Source of the DNA: Bacillota bacterium
GTDB taxonomy: Bacteria; Bacillota; UBA4882; UBA8346
Direction: 5' to 3'
Length of the DNA: 55,226 nt
Assembly: GCA_023415835.1 (NCBI GenBank)
Contig: JAEZJK010000035.1
Location: forward strand, 1 to 55,226
In this document: one piece after another, positions 17,119 to 26,376 of the stretch
Numbering within the stretch: position 1 is the first letter of the stretch
Layout: each line of letters opens with the position of its first letter
Program-made: the position numbers and the translations under genes
The notes under the pieces: generated by a model
Told to the model about the DNA's origin: nothing
Database searches by the model: none
What the model saw: only the letters and a program-made list of their open reading frames with translations

Positions 17119-17829
17119 TTATTCAATCACCCGCGATTTGACCACTCCGGAAGCAGAAACCTTTTTAGTTTTAAAATCATAGACAATTTCGGTTGCGGAT
17201 AATTCGTTTTTGCCATTAATTACTACTGGATTCTCCAGTAAGGTCATTTTATCGGAGGGGCGGTCAAAAATGATCCGTCCCGCACGGATACTGTTTTCCA
17301 TATTAATTGCCTGAACCGATCCATAAATAACGAATAAACCGGTATTCAAATTTCCCTCTACTTTTTCCCCAGTCATTTTCCATTCGGAATAGTTGACAGT
17401 CACAGCCCCGGTTAATTTAAACCGCTCGGTTTGGGATTCCCAATCGAGCCGTTCTCCATTGAAATCAGTGATTTCATCGTATCTTACCTTTACTGCCCCG
17501 TTAGCAATAAAATAATCCTGGTTCAAATCGGCAAAAATTTGTTCGCTCCAAAGCATTCGAAAAGGCTCCTTTTGGGTCAATTTGACCATGCCTTTTCCGT
17601 CAAGTTTTGATTCACCACGCCGATATTCCAGTAATTTCGCCTCTAGCACGAAATTGCCCCAGTTGGCTACAGCCAAGTTTGAACCATCAGCATAGTAGTT
17701 CATTTTGTTTTTCCGGAGATCGGCTTCGCCTCCTCCAGGGGCCACCAATTCCAACTCGGACTCAGCCAAAACCATACTGAAAGATAATAACGCTATCAAA
17801 AAAAATACTTTGCTAAGTTTTTTAAGCAT
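17119..17829 (-). CDS. lptA: LptA/OstA-like periplasmic LPS transport protein
   Basis: This 236-residue exported protein has a signal peptide of about 21 residues (MLKKLSKVFFLIALLSFSMVLA). The rest is a beta-jellyroll repeat pattern typical of OstA, for example NLAVANWGNFVLEAKLLEYR, MTGEKVEGNLNTGLFVIYG and LSATEIVYDFKTKKVSASG. It would bridge the periplasm between LptC and LptD. The gene lies six bases behind lptC and is followed closely by lptB. Confidence 0.85.
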   Translation of the reverse strand: MLKKLSKVFFLIALLSFSMVLAESELELVAPGGGEADLRKNKMNYYADGSNLAVANWGNFVLEAKLLEYRRGESKLDGKGMVKLTQKEPFRMLWSEQIFADLNQDYFIANGAVKVRYDEITDFNGERLDWESQTERFKLTGAVTVNYSEWKMTGEKVEGNLNTGLFVIYGSVQAINMENSIRAGRIIFDRPSDKMTLLENPVVINGKNELSATEIVYDFKTKKVSASGVVKSRVIE

Positions 17830-17835
17830 CTTCGG

Positions 17836-18408
17836 TCACCTTCGATAAAAAGCTTTAGTCATTCCGGACATTTCTACTTGTTCCAGTTTTAAATCCCCGT
17901 CAATTTTATCCGTACTAACCGTCAAACCCGGAGATTCCAATATCACCTTATTTACTGCCTGAATTCGACGGGTGTTAGGATCCCATGAGACCTCCTCAGC
18001 CCGAAGCAACTTCCCGTCATTCGTTTTAAAACTAACTTGTCCATTTATTTGTAAAACCCGCGTTTTCCATTGAATTATCCCCGATTCGGCCGAAACATGA
18101 TAGATCGGCTTCTTATCGAGTAGGTAATTTCCATTAATCTCTTTCATCAAACCCAGGTCGCCTTTACTTTCCAAACGGGCTACATTCAATTCCCAATGGC
18201 CATTTTTTTCCGCTCCCGGGATTTTCAGCATTAACCCGATAAATTCGTCTGAATCTGCTTTTAGTTTTCCCTCTCCCACCAACACATCCTGTTTTCCTGA
18301 GATAGCACGGAATAAAGAACCTAATGAGAAATAAGTAATTACCCCCAATAAAAATAATATTGCAACAAATAGCCACTTTTTTTTCAATATCAGGTTAATT
18401 TTAAACAT
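17836..18408 (-). CDS. lptC: LptC-like membrane-anchored periplasmic protein
   Basis: This protein of about 190 residues has a single N-terminal membrane anchor (LFVAILFLLGVITYFSLGSLF) followed by a jellyroll with repeated strands (IIQWKTRVLQINGQVSFKTN, LLRAEEVSWDPNTRRIQAVN). The ATG at 18408 is chosen: GAGG lies 9 bases upstream and the sequence MFKINLILKKKW gives a normal positive-inside anchor. Longer versions (to 18486) add an unlikely extension. It is the first gene of the lpt operon. Confidence 0.8.
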   Translation of the reverse strand: MFKINLILKKKWLFVAILFLLGVITYFSLGSLFRAISGKQDVLVGEGKLKADSDEFIGLMLKIPGAEKNGHWELNVARLESKGDLGLMKEINGNYLLDKKPIYHVSAESGIIQWKTRVLQINGQVSFKTNDGKLLRAEEVSWDPNTRRIQAVNKVILESPGLTVSTDKIDGDLKLEQVEMSGMTKAFYRR

Positions 18409-18616
18409 CGGGTTTTCCTCGGACATGTTATTAATAAAATAAGCCTTTTCAGGTATATAAAAGAAAGCTGAAGCAGGCGGCAACAAAACAATTTACTATA
18501 TAGGTTTAAAATTCACCATCCGATTTAAAAATCCTGCCGCTGTTAAACCTTAACGATTTTTCTAATAATTGTTTGTTACATTATGTTTTAAAATTCATTT
18601 TCTAAAAGCTGTATTT

Positions 18617-19420
18617 TTACATGGAAATTATTTTTATATTATATTCCTCGGCTAAGGCAAACACTTTTTCCCGTTCAGTAATCAAAGTTTTTCCCGCTTC
18701 CAAACCCAAAACTTTAGCTTTTGCCCTACCCATAGATTCAATGGTGGCCCGGCCGACGGTAGGGACGTCAAACCGTTCATCCTGCCTTGGTTTACTTACT
18801 TTAACCACTACCGCTCCGGGTCCGCCTAAAACCCCGCCCCGTACAATTGCCTCATCAGTACCTTCGATGGCTTCTACCGCTAAGACTACTCCTTGTTTAA
18901 CCACTACACTCTGGCCGATATCCAAATCCCCTATGGCTTTAGCCATCCTGAAACCTAAATGTAAATCAGCCAGTTCGCTCGGGGTGGCCTGCCCCAAAAT
19001 CGGCCCCGAAGGCGCTAAAAGATTCCGTAGATATTCGGTTTGTTTTGCTACTTGAAACCCATTTCTCTCAAACTCCTGTACTACAGCCAATAATATGGCA
19101 TCGTCGTTTTTTTCAGGAAGTTGTCCCAGCAATTGCTGAAATTTCCGGTCAAAACCTCCCTCAAATACAGCCCCTTTCCCTACTTTCCCGGCCATGACCA
19201 TCTCAAAAACGTTTTCTTGACGAAAAAAATCAAGCATCCTTTCTATTTGACCGGCCTCAATTTCACAAAAAACATCCGCTGTTTCGGCTATGCCCAGAGC
19301 AACCTCGCCTTTTAAACCAATCACTACACTCTTAGCTTTTCTCCGTTTTATCTCAGCCAAGACTTCAAAAGGCAAGTTATCCCGTCCCGCCACTAATCCA
19401 ACGGGTTTTGTTTCTACCAT
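18617..19420 (-). CDS. lpxI: UDP-2,3-diacylglucosamine pyrophosphatase LpxI
   Basis: This 267-residue protein of the LpxI (DUF1009) family hydrolyses UDP-2,3-diacylglucosamine to lipid X and UMP. Visible landmarks are VGLVAGRDNLPFEVLAEIKR at the N terminus, MVMAGKVGKG, the central EYLRNLLAPSGPILG, and AVEAIEGTDEAIVRGG with KVSKPRQDERFDVPTVG at the C terminus. LpxI replaces LpxH in many non-gammaproteobacteria. It lies downstream of lpxA on the same strand, separated by a terminator. Confidence 0.95.
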   Translation of the reverse strand: MVETKPVGLVAGRDNLPFEVLAEIKRRKAKSVVIGLKGEVALGIAETADVFCEIEAGQIERMLDFFRQENVFEMVMAGKVGKGAVFEGGFDRKFQQLLGQLPEKNDDAILLAVVQEFERNGFQVAKQTEYLRNLLAPSGPILGQATPSELADLHLGFRMAKAIGDLDIGQSVVVKQGVVLAVEAIEGTDEAIVRGGVLGGPGAVVVKVSKPRQDERFDVPTVGRATIESMGRAKAKVLGLEAGKTLITEREKVFALAEEYNIKIISM

Positions 19421-19451
19421 CTAGAAACACCCCTTTTCGGCAAAATTTAAA

Positions 19452-19474
19452 AAGACTAGACATAGTCTAGCCTT
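19452..19474 (-). terminator. Terminator-like hairpin after lpxA
   Basis: GACTAGAC (19454-19461) and GTCTAGCC (19465-19472) pair around ATA, and the minus strand continues with TTTTTAAATTTT. It separates lpxA from lpxI. Confidence 0.65.
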
Positions 19475-19554
19475 ATAAAAGATTACCTGAATATTATAAT
19501 ACATCCGAATCTGTTTTTACCAGTTTTCCGTAAAAAATACTACTTAACGGTTGC

Positions 19555-20361
19555 CTAACGAAGAATTCCCCGTTCAGCGCTGCGTAGAAAGCGAATAAAA
19601 TGGTCGATTTCCGGAGTCCCTTGCAATTCCTGTTCCATTTGTTCAATCGCTTTGCCAATGGTGTGATTAGAACGATATAAAATGCGATACGCTTTTTTAA
19701 TTTCATCCCGAACATTTGATTCGATACCATTACGACGCAAGCCAACCACATTAATTCCGGAGACCTTGGCAGGATTACCGTCTACTAAGACAAAGGGCGG
19801 AATATCCTTGACTATTTTGGATGAAAAACCGACCATTGCCATTTTACCGACCTTACAGAACTGATGGACTCCGCTTAATCCGCTGATAATTGCCCTGTCT
19901 TCAACAACAACATGGCCGGCTAGGGCAGAACAGTTACCGAGAATAATGTTACTACTCAATTGGCAATCATGAGCCACATGAGAGTATGCCATAAAGAGAT
20001 TGTTGCTGCCGATCCGGGTTTCCCCGCCACCGCCGTCAGTCCCTCTGGAAATGGTGACGTTTTCACGAAAGGTATTATTATCACCGATAAAGAGAAAACT
20101 CTTTTCTCCCTTGAACTTCAAATCTTGCGGTTCACACCCGATTGATCCGCCGTGGAAAAACCGGTTTCCCTCACCTATTGTCGTCCAACCTTCAATAACA
20201 ACTTGAGGTCCAATAATAGAATTATCGCCAATCTCCACATTATCACCGATTATTGCGTAGGGGCCAATAACAACATTGCGTCCAATTTTAGCATTAGGGT
20301 GAACAATTGCGGTGGAATGAATTTCTCTTAGATTAACAACCTTAGAATCAATTAGCTGCAT
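19555..20361 (-). CDS. lpxA: Acyl-ACP--UDP-N-acetylglucosamine O-acyltransferase LpxA
   Basis: This 268-residue left-handed beta-helix acyltransferase performs the first step of lipid A synthesis. Hexapeptide repeats run from IHSTAIVHPNAKIG through about residue 185 (VVIGPYAIIGDNVEIGDNSI). The catalytic His in SHVAHDCQLSS is at about 131, and the helical C-terminal domain is complete (LRSAERGILR). It sits in the fabZ-lpxC-lpxA neighbourhood usual for lipid A genes. The acyl-chain ruler residue cannot be called safely by eye. Confidence 0.96.
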   Translation of the reverse strand: MQLIDSKVVNLREIHSTAIVHPNAKIGRNVVIGPYAIIGDNVEIGDNSIIGPQVVIEGWTTIGEGNRFFHGGSIGCEPQDLKFKGEKSFLFIGDNNTFRENVTISRGTDGGGGETRIGSNNLFMAYSHVAHDCQLSSNIILGNCSALAGHVVVEDRAIISGLSGVHQFCKVGKMAMVGFSSKIVKDIPPFVLVDGNPAKVSGINVVGLRRNGIESNVRDEIKKAYRILYRSNHTIGKAIEQMEQELQGTPEIDHFIRFLRSAERGILR

Positions 20362-20543
20362 AATAAAAGGCCCCCTGTTTAAAGTAGATAAAATCTGGTT
20401 GAGATAAATAAAAATAAGTAATATTAATATCGTAATATATGTGAAAAGATTGGACAGGTAAAATCCGGGGAAAAATGGCTTTAGTTACAATTATCTTCTT
20501 AAAGCTAACGATTTTGCTTCCAATTGCCTGGAATGAAATTTTT

Positions 20544-20969
20544 TTATTCTCCCATCACAAACATTAATTCGGCTTCGGTTGCAACCTGATTATCCACCTT
20601 GGCGATAGCCTTAGCTCGTCCAACATTGCCTTTAATTCGAATTACATCGATTTCGATAATAATTTGATCTCCGGGAACAATAGTCTTTCGGAAACGGGCA
20701 TTATCAATTCCGGTAAAATAAGGAACTTTACCTTTATGTTCTTCTTCGGATAACATAACTAAGCCGGCGGCTTGCGCCATACTTTCAATAATTAACACTC
20801 CCGGCATAACCGGCTTTTCCGGAAAATGGCCGTTAAAAAAACTCTCATTTACCGTAACATTTTTTAAGGCAACCAACCTTTGTTTGGGGACTAACTCCAA
20901 AACCCGGTCCACTAATAAAAAAGGGTACCTATGTGGTAACATGGTTTTAATTTGGTTAATATCAAACAC
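20544..20969 (-). CDS. fabZ: 3-hydroxyacyl-ACP dehydratase FabZ
   Basis: This 141-residue hot-dog-fold dehydratase has HRYPFLLVDRVLE at the N terminus and the catalytic His48 and Glu62 in NGHFPEKPVMPGVLIIESMAQ. FabZ removes water from 3-hydroxyacyl-ACP in fatty acid synthesis and balances the 3-hydroxyacyl pool used by LpxA. It lies between lpxC and lpxA on the same strand; the 182-base gap to lpxA shows no obvious gene. Confidence 0.96.
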   Translation of the reverse strand: MFDINQIKTMLPHRYPFLLVDRVLELVPKQRLVALKNVTVNESFFNGHFPEKPVMPGVLIIESMAQAAGLVMLSEEEHKGKVPYFTGIDNARFRKTIVPGDQIIIEIDVIRIKGNVGRAKAIAKVDNQVATEAELMFVMGE

Positions 20970-21023
20970 TATAAACCCCCCTAATTTGCTTCACTAATTA
21001 TTATAGGCAACAATCTTTAAACT

Positions 21024-21872
21024 TTAGCTTTGCCTTTGAGTAATTTTTTTAGCCATTTCAAGATCGATGGCGTGCCCCGAACGGAACGCCACCAGATGTG
21101 CGACGATCGGTCCTGCTAAATAAAGATCGCCGAGTATATCCAGGATCTTATGCCGGACAATTTCCTCAGGAAAACGAAGCTCATTTTGATAACCTTGGTC
21201 GCCCACAATTACCGCTATATTTAAATCAGTACTCATTGCCAGCCCTTGGCTTCGCAAATACTCTATCTCTTTCATAAAGGCAATCGTTCGTGCTGGAGCG
21301 ATCTCATCCAAAAACCTCTCGGGTGACAACCGGAAATGATAATACTGGTTACCGGTAACCGGATGGTCGGAGGTGAACACGAAGCTAACCTCCAAATGAT
21401 CGCTGGGAAGAGCTAGTAACATTGCATTTAAAGGTTGTTCCCCATTATAAACTGTTCCTTCGGCCCAAATTGGTTCTTTAACGAAAATCAATTTACGGGG
21501 TTGATCCTGTATAGTTAAACCCGCTTCTAAAACTAGTTCCGCAAAAATTCGGCCACTACCATCGCCTATGGGTAGTTCTTCATTATCCACTTCGACCAAA
21601 ACATTATCTATTCCATATACGTGAAAAATAGCCATTAAGTGCTCAATAGTAGAGATTCTCCAATCATCACGCCCTAAAGTAACACTTTTTTTAGTACTGA
21701 TAACATTCTCGGGTTTAGCTTCGACCCTAGGTTTTCCGGGCAAGTCCGATCTACAAAAGATAATCCCAGTATTAACCGGTTGAGGCAAAATCCGCAGTGT
21801 CGCCATTACTCCGCTGTGAAGCGCTTGACCGGAAAACACAATCTCTTTAGAGATGGTCTGTTGTGAAATCAT
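21024..21872 (-). CDS. lpxC: UDP-3-O-acyl-N-acetylglucosamine deacetylase LpxC
   Basis: This Zn-dependent deacetylase of about 282 residues performs the committed step of lipid A synthesis. Zn ligands are the His of STIEHLMA and the His and Asp of RHKILDILGDL. SGHAIDLEM holds the general base His, and GDGSGRIFAE marks the N-terminal half. The ATG at 21872 is chosen because GGAGATATCA places a ribosome site 7 bases before it; an ATG 12 bases upstream is less likely. The protein is slightly shorter than the 300-residue average. It is unfused to fabZ, unlike in some phyla. Confidence 0.95.
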   Translation of the reverse strand: MISQQTISKEIVFSGQALHSGVMATLRILPQPVNTGIIFCRSDLPGKPRVEAKPENVISTKKSVTLGRDDWRISTIEHLMAIFHVYGIDNVLVEVDNEELPIGDGSGRIFAELVLEAGLTIQDQPRKLIFVKEPIWAEGTVYNGEQPLNAMLLALPSDHLEVSFVFTSDHPVTGNQYYHFRLSPERFLDEIAPARTIAFMKEIEYLRSQGLAMSTDLNIAVIVGDQGYQNELRFPEEIVRHKILDILGDLYLAGPIVAHLVAFRSGHAIDLEMAKKITQRQS

Positions 21873-21964
21873 TGATATCTCCATTTCTAGACAGATTACA
21901 TTTTTTCGAAACCTTGCAAAAATTATATGTCAGTCTCAAACTGGTGTCAAGTAATAATAGATAG

Positions 21965-22693
21965 CTAACATCTTAACAAATTATGATATTTTTGGCCGAT
22001 TTCAGAGACCGGGCGTTCCAAAACATCTTCCGGTGTCCCGGCTTCGACGATTTTACCTTTGTCCATAAATACGATCCGGTCAGCCGCCCGCCTAGCGAAA
22101 AACAACTCATGGGTCACAATAATCATTGTTGTTTTCCCTTCTCGGACCAGGCCTTCCATAACTTCTATTACTTCTCCCACTAAAATTGGGTCGAGGGAAG
22201 CGGTCGGCTCATCCCAAAGCATAATTTCGGGTTCAAGAGCCAATGCCCGGGCAATTCCCACCCGTTGCTGTTCCCCACCGCTTAATTCCTCCGGGATCTC
22301 CTCAAGTTTATGGCCAAGGCCTACTTTCCCCAGTGCGGCCTTACCCCGCTCTTCGGCCACTTCCATGTCAACCCCATGTAGCCTAAGCGGCATCAAAATA
22401 TTATCCAATACACTTAGGCGCCTGATCAAATTGAAATGCTGAAAAACAAAACCAATTTTCCGACGGACCCTTAATAGCTCATTCAAAGACATTTCGGTAA
22501 TTACCTGGTTTTGAAGGCTGATAATCCCTTCATCGGGTTCAGTCAAACGGTTAATACACCGGATTAAGGTGGATTTACCGCAACCGCTGGGACCCATAAT
22601 CACCACTGTTTCACCTTGGGTCACCTTTAAATTAATTCCATCTAAGGCCCTTTTCTGGCCGTAACTTTTAGTCAGCCCTTTGATTTCTAGCAT
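21965..22693 (-). CDS. ABC transporter ATPase, polar-amino-acid (GlnQ) type
   Basis: This 242-residue ABC ATPase has Walker A MGPSGCGKSTLIR, Q loop FVFQHFNLIRRLSVLDNI, signature LSGGEQQRVGIARAL, Walker B IMLWDEPTASLDP and H loop VTHELFFARRAADR. Sequence features place it nearest GlnQ/HisP-type amino acid importers. However, no binding protein or ordinary permease accompanies it. Its only candidate partner is the 842-residue permease gene just upstream on the same strand. The following gene, 92 bases downstream, is lpxC. Confidence 0.9.
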   Translation of the reverse strand: MLEIKGLTKSYGQKRALDGINLKVTQGETVVIMGPSGCGKSTLIRCINRLTEPDEGIISLQNQVITEMSLNELLRVRRKIGFVFQHFNLIRRLSVLDNILMPLRLHGVDMEVAEERGKAALGKVGLGHKLEEIPEELSGGEQQRVGIARALALEPEIMLWDEPTASLDPILVGEVIEVMEGLVREGKTTMIIVTHELFFARRAADRIVFMDKGKIVEAGTPEDVLERPVSEIGQKYHNLLRC

Positions 22694-22738
22694 CTATCCA
22701 TATCCTTTTGCCAAATTATTTGGTAGGGACCGAGAGTT

Positions 22739-22828
22739 TAGGAGTTAGGGGCCTGATCTTAACTACCTTCATCACCTGGCCTTAGAAAGGCCCCAAACCC
22801 TTATTTACAATTCCGGCCCCTGACTCCT
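22739..22828. repeat. Inverted repeat with heptamer-like arms in the permease-ATPase gap
   Basis: AGGAGTTAGGGGCC near 22740-22753 faces GGCCCCTGACTCCT at 22815-22828; the arms pair with one mismatch over 14 bases. Between them lies a small AGGCCT-type hairpin (CTGGCCTTAGAAAGGCCCC). It may modulate expression between permease and ATPase, or may be a degenerate repeat. Confidence 0.6.
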
Positions 22829-22877
22829 GTCTCCTGGCTACTATTCCATCATAGCATTAGCTTTCAATAACCACTCA

Positions 22878-25406
22878 TCATTTCATAATCATCTTCCAAC
22901 GGTTCAAAAACTGTAACATCCCGGGGCGCCCGGCTGGAATCACAATCTCCCGCATTATCGTCTTAAATGGCAACCCTAAAGATAATCCGGCCAAAACCTC
23001 GTCTTTGGATATTGGATTAATCTTAATCGACAATGATCCCATTAAAATTCCGAATAAACCTCCCAATGCCCCTACCTCCCAATAATTGAGATAAGGTATC
23101 CTGGCCCCGGCCAATCCAAAACAGGTTCCTAACCAAATACCACCGGTGACCGCCGCATAAAGATTGGCTGGGTTAAGGAATTTATAGGCCTTTTGATAGC
23201 CCCAATCCAACCAGGGGTGTTTCCAACGGAGTTTTTTAGGTAACAATGAGAAATCCATCATTTTAAGCATGGAAATGATCAAGGACTGGTCTAGAATGAA
23301 AACCAAAACCCAAAGAATCATTACTAACAAGGCCGCAATAGTAGAGCGGACCTCAGCCAAAATTTTGAAAAGTTCACCCCTGATATCCGGGCTAATGGTC
23401 CCCACCGGCAATGAAAAGGTCGCCGTTTGGCTACTATTCAAGGTGTCATGAATTGCGGCATTAATTAAACGTCGATCAATATTGGCGTTGGTAAAAATTT
23501 GGAGTTTCTCGCCGGAGGCTCCCTCCCCCCCTGCATATTTGTCGATCAGATTTACGGATTTACCGATCTCTTCATCTAACAATTGGGGTAAAGCATCCCT
23601 AAACTTCTCCACCTGAGCGATTAAGGCAGTCAGATCGACCCGGTCGGAACCGAATAAGTGGTCTGAAATTAATTCCAAGCCGGTTTTGACTTGTTTCGGA
23701 TCAAACCCGGTTAGATTGGAAATCACCTGGTCGGTAGCTTCAATCATTTCCATCAATTGCTGGTGATTGGCGCTTCCGGGTGTAAATACGGCCCCGAAAT
23801 TATTAACTTGTTCGGCAAAACTATTGGCTTTGTTTCGCCAGGACAAAAGCGTCGCCACCAGAGGGTTAAATCGATTAATAAAATCGTCTAAGCTTTGGAT
23901 CCGATCCTCTAATGAATTATGGACTGTCCCGAGTTGATCCTGGAGCAGCGATATTTTATCGGCAATCCCGCCCGACTGTCCGGCTGCGCTTTGTAATAAC
24001 GGACTGCCTAATAATATTTGAGCGTTTTGGATACCGTCCAGGGTTTTACTGAAACGGTTTTCGAGTACTTGAACCCTGGCAAAAGTCCGCGCTAAATAAT
24101 CCAAATCATCCCCAATGCCTTCAACCAGACGGACCATATTAACCAATCCGTCCCGGTCGGTTTTCCCGGTTAGCCCGTTAACACCGCCTTGAATCTGCTT
24201 AAGGGCGCCCTTAACTTCAAAGAGTTGCCGGTATGCCTTTTCAATTCCGGATACGGTCAAACCCGCACCCCCGGTGGAATTATTAAAATCGTTAATCGCT
24301 CCGTTGATCTGGTTTAGCAGTTTGACTCCCTGATCCAACCCCTGGACTAACTGGGCTTTACGGCTTGAGACCTGAGCGGTGCCAACCATGGGGCCGATTT
24401 TATCTTCGGGAAGCAGGCGATAAGTTTTATTATCGCTTAAATATTCGGCGTCGCCTTGGATGATCAATCCGCGATATGCTTCGCCTTCCTTGGCGGTAAT
24501 CTTGACCACAACCTCAAGGGGCTCCAATATTGAACCTGGATTGATGCCCTTTGAATTCTCCCCGTTAAGCGCCAGCAGATCGCCGACTTCCAATACTTCC
24601 CCGGGTTCCGGTAGAATCTTAACTTCGGCAGCATAAGCTAAGAGAAATTTCTTCACTTCAAGCAAGGTACTAGCCAAGTATTGATATTCATCGCCGCTTC
24701 CGGCCATGGTAACGTCCCGGACATAATCGGCGCCCTCGATGCCTCTTAAGTTTTGGGCAACTTTTTTCCCCAGGGCCATAACCTCTTCCTGAGAATAACC
24801 CGAAGCCAGCCTCACTTCTAAAATCTGATATTTCGCTAAGATTTGCTTAACGTTACGAAGCACGGTTTCACTAGCATTTACGTTTTTTAAGACGATACCG
24901 ATACTATTGCCATCTTTAAAAATAAACCGTACTCCCGGGAGCCGCTCCACTTGTTTTGATAAAAAATCAAAAGCGCCGCTAGGCACGCTACTAATATTAA
25001 TCTTAGGCTCAGTCATTACTGAATAGCCGCCGTTACCGGGAAGGTTGTTAAAATAATAAGATAAACTGTTATACACGCTTTTATTTTTATACTGTTCAGG
25101 CAAGGTCAGAAAATAGGTGGCCTTACCAGCCAAACTGATTCCAGCTTTCAAAGTGGCCCCCGGAAAATGTTCATCAATTACCTGGCGTACTTGGCGAGCC
25201 AATGCCCCTTTCAGTTCTACCTTGGTTTGAAAGAGTATATCATATTGGCCCATATCCCCCATTACTCCGGTGACGGCTTTTGCAAAATATTTATCGGTTG
25301 CCAATGCGAAACCCCGGGCAAAAATAGCCGAAGCCAAAATGCCCACCAAGAGTAGAAGCAAAATGTCTTTTATAAAAGAATCTTTCTTCAGGAACGAAGT
25401 TAACAT
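22878..25406 (-). CDS. Large ABC-type permease with extracytoplasmic coiled-coil domain
   Basis: This 842-residue membrane protein has one N-terminal membrane helix (about residues 14-36), an extracytoplasmic region of some 640 residues containing helical, probably coiled-coil segments, and then three membrane helices (from about 685). The last 41 residues read DEVLAGLSLGLPFKTIMREI and then VIPAGRPG. This is an EAA-type coupling loop of binding-protein-dependent permeases, but it falls at the very C terminus with no helix after it. The 1+3 topology is that of FtsX/MacB, whereas the EAA loop is of the importer class. The GlnQ-like ATPase follows. Substrate unknown. Confidence 0.75.
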   Translation of the reverse strand: MLTSFLKKDSFIKDILLLLLVGILASAIFARGFALATDKYFAKAVTGVMGDMGQYDILFQTKVELKGALARQVRQVIDEHFPGATLKAGISLAGKATYFLTLPEQYKNKSVYNSLSYYFNNLPGNGGYSVMTEPKINISSVPSGAFDFLSKQVERLPGVRFIFKDGNSIGIVLKNVNASETVLRNVKQILAKYQILEVRLASGYSQEEVMALGKKVAQNLRGIEGADYVRDVTMAGSGDEYQYLASTLLEVKKFLLAYAAEVKILPEPGEVLEVGDLLALNGENSKGINPGSILEPLEVVVKITAKEGEAYRGLIIQGDAEYLSDNKTYRLLPEDKIGPMVGTAQVSSRKAQLVQGLDQGVKLLNQINGAINDFNNSTGGAGLTVSGIEKAYRQLFEVKGALKQIQGGVNGLTGKTDRDGLVNMVRLVEGIGDDLDYLARTFARVQVLENRFSKTLDGIQNAQILLGSPLLQSAAGQSGGIADKISLLQDQLGTVHNSLEDRIQSLDDFINRFNPLVATLLSWRNKANSFAEQVNNFGAVFTPGSANHQQLMEMIEATDQVISNLTGFDPKQVKTGLELISDHLFGSDRVDLTALIAQVEKFRDALPQLLDEEIGKSVNLIDKYAGGEGASGEKLQIFTNANIDRRLINAAIHDTLNSSQTATFSLPVGTISPDIRGELFKILAEVRSTIAALLVMILWVLVFILDQSLIISMLKMMDFSLLPKKLRWKHPWLDWGYQKAYKFLNPANLYAAVTGGIWLGTCFGLAGARIPYLNYWEVGALGGLFGILMGSLSIKINPISKDEVLAGLSLGLPFKTIMREIVIPAGRPGMLQFLNRWKMIMK

Positions 25407-25530
25407 ATTACTCCTCCATAGCGTTAGCTCCGATTATAGCATATTTAACGTAATCATGGAGAACAAAATGCCCGATTTAGCTGCATAAATATCTGGGAAT
25501 CCTGGTAAAAACGACCCTTTGCCCTCTCCC

Positions 25531-25568
25531 AAAAAAGAGGTAAGGGCAATCCTTTTAATGCCCTTACC
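25531..25568 (-). terminator. Terminator of the 158-residue SPOCS gene
   Basis: GGTAAGGGCA (25539-25548) and TGCCCTTACC (25559-25568) form a perfect 10-bp stem. On the minus strand it is followed by TCTTTTTT. Confidence 0.85.
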
Positions 25569-25658
25569 TTGATCTAGCGAATACTTCGAACATTTTAGCC
25601 AGCCCAGTGTCATTTTTATAATTCCTTGGGTCAAATGGAAGTTGACGTGAACCACTAT

Positions 25659-26135
25659 CTAACGACGCGCCAGGCCTCCTTTGGCCCCCTTCACTCTGAC
25701 CGCGTTCGGTTCCCCGAAACGTAAAGGTTCCAACGGTAAAGTATTGGTAAAAACGTTTGTATTATTAACATCATCAGTGACTGTCACTCCGATCAGGATG
25801 ACTACGGTCTCTCGAAGTTCAGTCGGTGATAATAACTTGAAATTAAGGAATTCAATCGCTGCTGTCAATTGGCAGGCGGCGCCCGCCGGGACACCGGGGA
25901 GATCGACGAAACCGCTAAACGGTATGTCTACCCCAACATGTCTTACGATCCCGTTGGTATCTACAAAAAAGATTTGTTTATGCAAAACCCCTTGAAAAAT
26001 AACCTTATTTTCAATCACAAAGCAGTTAAGGCCTTGGACTCTAGCCACGATTTCGTCCACCTTTTCAGCCGGCAGAGGAAGGGTAATAGTATCATCAACT
26101 AGGACTTGAGCGGTTGTTTCCGCAAGTACTGCCAT
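25659..26135 (-). CDS. SPOCS (DUF3794) domain protein
   Basis: This 158-residue protein consists of essentially one SPOCS domain. It opens with LVDDTITLPLPAEKVDEIVA, with GVLHKQIFFVDTNGIVRHVG and IPFSGFVDLPGVPAG as core strands. The family includes the spore morphogenetic protein SipL and is largely restricted to endospore-formers. No signal peptide or LysM is present. It probably acts in the mother cell in spore coat assembly, but single-domain members are uncharacterised. GGAAGAGGG precedes the ATG. Confidence 0.85.
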   Translation of the reverse strand: MAVLAETTAQVLVDDTITLPLPAEKVDEIVARVQGLNCFVIENKVIFQGVLHKQIFFVDTNGIVRHVGVDIPFSGFVDLPGVPAGAACQLTAAIEFLNFKLLSPTELRETVVILIGVTVTDDVNNTNVFTNTLPLEPLRFGEPNAVRVKGAKGGLARR

Positions 26136-26376
26136 TTTAGCTACCCTCTTCCTTTAGTTTAAAATTCAATGGATCAGTTTATTTCAATGCAATCTATGTT
26201 TTGATTTATAAGATGAAAGGCGATTCTTTAAACAGGTTGTAGGGTAATACAATATCTGATTTCCTTCACCTTATATCGATATCATATGGGCCATCAGCGA
26301 AAAGAAAACCGGGCGGAGAGCATATTTCTATCTCTTGTCACTTGTCGTCTGTATCACGAATTTTGAATAAAAAAAA
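26136..26376. other. Intergenic leader of the SPOCS gene
   Basis: No gene is supported. The minus strand contains CATATGATA around 26283-26291, which fits the CATAnnnTA -10 form of sporulation sigma factors E and K, about 150 bases upstream of the SPOCS start. The -35 region is not distinctive, so the assignment is tentative. Confidence 0.25.

Noticed and set aside
25434..25655. 73-residue minus-strand ORF after the SPOCS gene
   Set aside because: It runs through the terminator hairpin of the SPOCS gene and has no family resemblance.
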